Source: Candidatus Iainarchaeum sp. (GTDB taxonomy: Archaea; Iainarchaeota; Iainarchaeia; Iainarchaeales; JAFCCJ01). Taken from it: a stretch of 39,785 nucleotides of DNA. Positions 37,394 to 39,785 of the stretch are shown here, in pieces. The DNA lies in NCBI GenBank assembly GCA_017610305.1, contig JAFCCJ010000004.1:1-39785 (forward strand), in the 5' to 3' direction. The position numbers and the translations under genes are program-made. Position 1 is the stretch's first letter, and each line of letters opens with the position of its first letter. A model generated the notes under the pieces. It was not told where the DNA came from. It searched no databases and worked only from the letters and a program-made list of their open reading frames with translations.

Positions 37394-38019
37394 GCCAGAT
37401 GAAAATCTTCCTTGTGCGCCATGGCGAAACTGAAATGAATATGGAAAGGCGCCTTTTGGGAAAGATTGATTCCCCTTTAGTTTCCGAGGGAATAGCGCAT
37501 GCTGAAAAGTTAGGGAATTATCTCAAGGATAAGGGGATGGAGATTGCCTTTTCCAGCACTCTGGGAAGGGTTGTGAAAACCACTGAAATAATCTCCGAGA
37601 AAACCGGCCTGGTTTTTGAAAGACGGCATGAGCTTGATGAAATTTCATATGGGCTTCTCGAGGGCCTTACAAGAGCTGAGGCGGATGAAAAATTCCCGGG
37701 AATCTGGGAAACTCGACTTAAGGACAGGTTTAATTTCGAATTGGAGGGTGCGGAAGATTATTCTGATGTGGCGAAAAGGATGGTGCCATTTGTTGATGAA
37801 TTAAAGGAAAAATATCCTGACAAAACAATACTTATTGCAGGGCATTTCAATACTCACAGGGTTTTGCTTGGGATTCTTTTAGGCCTGAGCCATGAGGAAA
37901 TTGTGGCAATTGATGTCCCGCACCAAATAGTTCATGAAATTGAAATAAACGGCGAAACAAAAGTAAAGCATCATTCCATAGACACAGGAAAAGAGAGCGA
38001 AGGTTTGTTGCATTCTTAA
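37390..38019 (+). CDS. Histidine phosphatase / phosphoglycerate mutase-like protein
   Basis: MKIFLVRHGETEMNMERRLLGKIDSPLVSEG; ILIAGHFNTHRVLL. Likely start is the internal Met at 37399. Confidence 0.9.
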   Translation: MSQMKIFLVRHGETEMNMERRLLGKIDSPLVSEGIAHAEKLGNYLKDKGMEIAFSSTLGRVVKTTEIISEKTGLVFERRHELDEISYGLLEGLTRAEADEKFPGIWETRLKDRFNFELEGAEDYSDVAKRMVPFVDELKEKYPDKTILIAGHFNTHRVLLGILLGLSHEEIVAIDVPHQIVHEIEINGETKVKHHSIDTGKESEGLLHS

Positions 38020-38042
38020 CACTTAAGCGATACCCATTTCTA

Positions 38043-38972
38043 TTATCTAGACTCTGAAGGAAAGCGGGGTGCTTTGGTTCTCCTGCCTTCAGGTCTTGCG
38101 AATATATATTGCCTAGAATAATTATGATAGGTATTCATAAGGTTCTCAGCCCTCTTCTTTTCTAACCCTAACTCCTTCGCTATTTGGCCAATATTTTTCT
38201 TTTCTCCCAAGCGTTTCAGTATTCGCTGCAAAATTCTGCTATCCCCATCAGTAATCCCCAAATCTTGCTTCATCCTATCCTTAGCGTATTCTCTACGGGC
38301 ATAACGTGCCCTCATCGAAACATAAGTGCTGAAGACTAGTTTCTTCTTTCCTTCTTCAGGAACGTGCTGTAACCAGCTTTTAATCCACAAAGGGAGTCTC
38401 TCTGCTGCGTACTGCTTAAATTCTTCTATGTACTCCTTTTTATTTTCCCAAGGAATGAGCGGGTCTGTAGTAGCCGCAATTATTTCTAAAGTTCTGAGTC
38501 CCTCGGGCAGGTATTTAGCCTCTTTTTTTGTAAGAGCCCTAGATTTTCTCTTCATTGGCGGCATTTTTGCTTTTGGCAACTCCTCTCCCTTAGATCTGAA
38601 CTCTTTCCTGACTACTTGTCTGACATGGTTTATTCTAGCTAGACTAACCCTAATTCTTTTGTTTCTTAGAATCTTATCGAGAGATACCCCGCCTAATTCA
38701 GGGTTTTCAAGAACTATTTTTCTAATTTTTAAATTTACGAGATCTTTTTGTAACTTCACTACAGGAAGCTCCGCTCCGGCATTACGTAATCTTTGTCTAC
38801 TATGGCGGACTGAATGAAGAGTAGTATCAATATCTTTTCTTGCTAGCAATTCAACTATCTGTGCAGCAGTCTTGTCAGGATTTATTTGTATTGCGGCCAT
38901 AACCTGCCCGGTTTTGCTTACTTTCTTAATGCCTAATGTTTTCTCAATATTTATTCTTCTATATTTCAGCAT
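38043..38972 (-). CDS. Putative HTH-containing DNA/RNA-binding protein
   Basis: Repeated HTH-like segments (KTAAQIVELLARKDIDTTLHSVRHSRQRLRNAG; ILKRLGEKKNIGQIAKELGLEKKRAENLMNTY); highly basic. Confidence 0.5.
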   Translation of the reverse strand: MLKYRRINIEKTLGIKKVSKTGQVMAAIQINPDKTAAQIVELLARKDIDTTLHSVRHSRQRLRNAGAELPVVKLQKDLVNLKIRKIVLENPELGGVSLDKILRNKRIRVSLARINHVRQVVRKEFRSKGEELPKAKMPPMKRKSRALTKKEAKYLPEGLRTLEIIAATTDPLIPWENKKEYIEEFKQYAAERLPLWIKSWLQHVPEEGKKKLVFSTYVSMRARYARREYAKDRMKQDLGITDGDSRILQRILKRLGEKKNIGQIAKELGLEKKRAENLMNTYHNYSRQYIFARPEGRRTKAPRFPSESR

Positions 38973-39019
38973 AATGAACTAGAAGCATTAACCCTATTTA
39001 TGAGTTTGGATTGCTTTTC

Positions 39020-39046
39020 AGAACTAGCATTACTAATTCTGGTTCT
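39020..39046. promoter_or_regulatory. Imperfect inverted repeat AGAACTAG-N11-CTGGTTCT, candidate operator
   Basis: 8-bp arms with one mismatch, directly upstream of TATA element TTTATATAC (39058-39066). Confidence 0.4.
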
Positions 39047-39057
39047 CAAACATAAGG

Positions 39058-39066
39058 TTTATATAC
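39058..39066 (+). promoter_or_regulatory. TATA box for the leader/tRNA-Trp/trpE unit
   Basis: TTTATATAC; predicted TSS around 39085-39090 by usual archaeal spacing. Confidence 0.6.
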
Positions 39067-39095
39067 AAAATGCGCCAATAATATTTTGTGATAAC

Positions 39096-39143
39096 ATGAT
39101 TAGAAGGGATTCACTTTGGCTACTCTCATTCTGTTTTGAATAG
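39096..39143 (+). CDS. Candidate short leader ORF with one Trp codon (15 aa)
   Basis: ATG ATT AGA AGG GAT TCA CTT TGG CTA CTC TCA TTC TGT TTT GAA TAG = MIRRDSLWLLSFCFE*; first ATG after the predicted TSS. Confidence 0.4.
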   Translation: MIRRDSLWLLSFCFE

Positions 39144-39216
39144 TCTTCGACATAGCTACTTTTATCAATTTTCATCCGGATTTGAATGGCACTGGCAGCC
39201 ATCAGCATAAATTATG

Positions 39217-39289
39217 GGGGTCATAGCATAACCTGGCAGTGCAGCTGGCTCCAGACCAGCTGATCAGGGTTCGAATCCCTGTGACCCCA
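39217..39289 (+). tRNA. tRNA-Trp (anticodon CCA), intronless
   Basis: Acceptor GGGGTCA/TGACCCC, anticodon arm GCTGG-CTCCAGA-CCAGC, T arm CAGGG-TTCGAAT-CCCTG, discriminator A. Confidence 0.95.
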
Positions 39290-39300
39290 TTTGTGATAAA

Positions 39301-39785
39301 ATGAGTGATGAAATTAAAAAAATGGAAAAGGCAGGAATTGGCTCAATAATGCCAATCTATAGAGCCATGGCCATAGACCAGTGTGCTGTTGAATACTTTT
39401 CAAAGCTCTCAGATTACGGGAGAATGGAAAATGCAATGCTTCTGGAATCTGCCGATATTGTGAAGAAATATGGTGAGCAGAGCATCGGTTCTGTAAATCC
39501 CTGCCTTAAGATAATCGGCAAAAACGAAAATTTTGAGATAAATGCCCTGAACAAATTGGGAGAAAGATTCATTTCCTTCATCAATGAAAGGATGGATTTC
39601 TGTGATGATGTTGAGTATGGGGAGAAAAAAATTAAGGGAACCTTAAAGCCAGTTAGGGGGGATTTTTCCGAGGAGGAGAGGCTGAACCTTAAAACACACG
39701 TCGATATTTTAAGGACCATTGCCTTCGCTTTCCAGCCTACTGAAAAACCAATTGTCCCTTATGGGGGCCTATTTGGGAATATCTC
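39301..39785 (+). CDS. trpE: Anthranilate synthase component I (TrpE)-like, truncated at window end
   Basis: MSDEIKKMEKAGIGSIMPIYRAMAIDQCAVEYFSKLSDYGRMENAMLLESADI...NPCLKIIGKNENFEINAL...PIVPYGGLFGNIS; LLESADI and GGLFG match the TrpE N-terminal half. Confidence 0.7.
   Translation, partial: MSDEIKKMEKAGIGSIMPIYRAMAIDQCAVEYFSKLSDYGRMENAMLLESADIVKKYGEQSIGSVNPCLKIIGKNENFEINALNKLGERFISFINERMDFCDDVEYGEKKIKGTLKPVRGDFSEEERLNLKTHVDILRTIAFAFQPTEKPIVPYGGLFGNI

Noticed and set aside
39186-39263. ORF MALAAISINYGGHSITWQCSWLQTS running into the tRNA, with two Trp codons
   Set aside because: Both TGG codons belong to conserved tRNA structure (D loop and anticodon stem), so the Trp content is probably coincidental.
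39217-39289. T-box riboswitch-like element upstream of trpE
   Set aside because: The sequence folds as a full canonical tRNA-Trp, with CCA anticodon and standard arms; no T-box specifier/antiterminator motif seen.
1-39785. CRISPR arrays, IS elements, prophage or rRNA
   Set aside because: No regularly spaced repeats, transposase, integrase, phage structural genes or rRNA sequences recognised.

Overview
This is an archaeal chromosomal segment. The evidence is TFB, an archaeal histone, Hef, Cgi121, ribosomal protein S8e, class III signal-peptide pilin-like protein and TATA/box A promoters. Lineage is not determinable without a search; the compact layout is compatible with a DPANN-type genome. 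The left half (1-22.9 kb) holds mixed housekeeping and surface genes: serpin, clostripain-like C11 protease, ZIP transporter, ScpB, Hsp20, RNase HII, TFB, S8e, Cgi121, Hef, histone, a KaiC-like pair, cytidylate kinase, PanB, a Na+/Ca2+ exchanger, IlvE and a Cys-rich secreted protein. The right half is amino-acid biosynthesis: leuA-ilvB-ilvN-ilvC-ilvD-(small ORF)-leuC-leuD-leuB; then talC-pheA-tktN-tktC-aroF(DAHPS)-pgm; then tRNA-Trp(CCA) directly followed by the 5' part of a trpE-like gene. The most interesting signal is not in the supplied ORF track because the ORFs are too short. Each biosynthetic operon is preceded by a tiny ORF that looks like an attenuator leader peptide. These are MSKDNFLNKLLVLLVLGLILVL* (9 Leu, 3 Val, 1 Ile of 22) before the Leu/Ile/Val operon; MTYISLHNRPSLVVMLVDALSSIPYFFFYW* (ends Y-F-F-F-Y-W-stop) before the aromatic operon; and, more weakly, MIRRDSLWLLSFCFE* before tRNA-Trp/trpE. 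The first two are followed at once by an RNA hairpin, an A-rich stretch and then the structural gene. The BCAA leader also has a perfect 9-nt competing pairing. This suggests ribosome-mediated (leader-peptide) control of amino-acid operons in an archaeon, a regulatory mode I do not know to be experimentally established in Archaea. All calls are by eye; no searches or folding were run.
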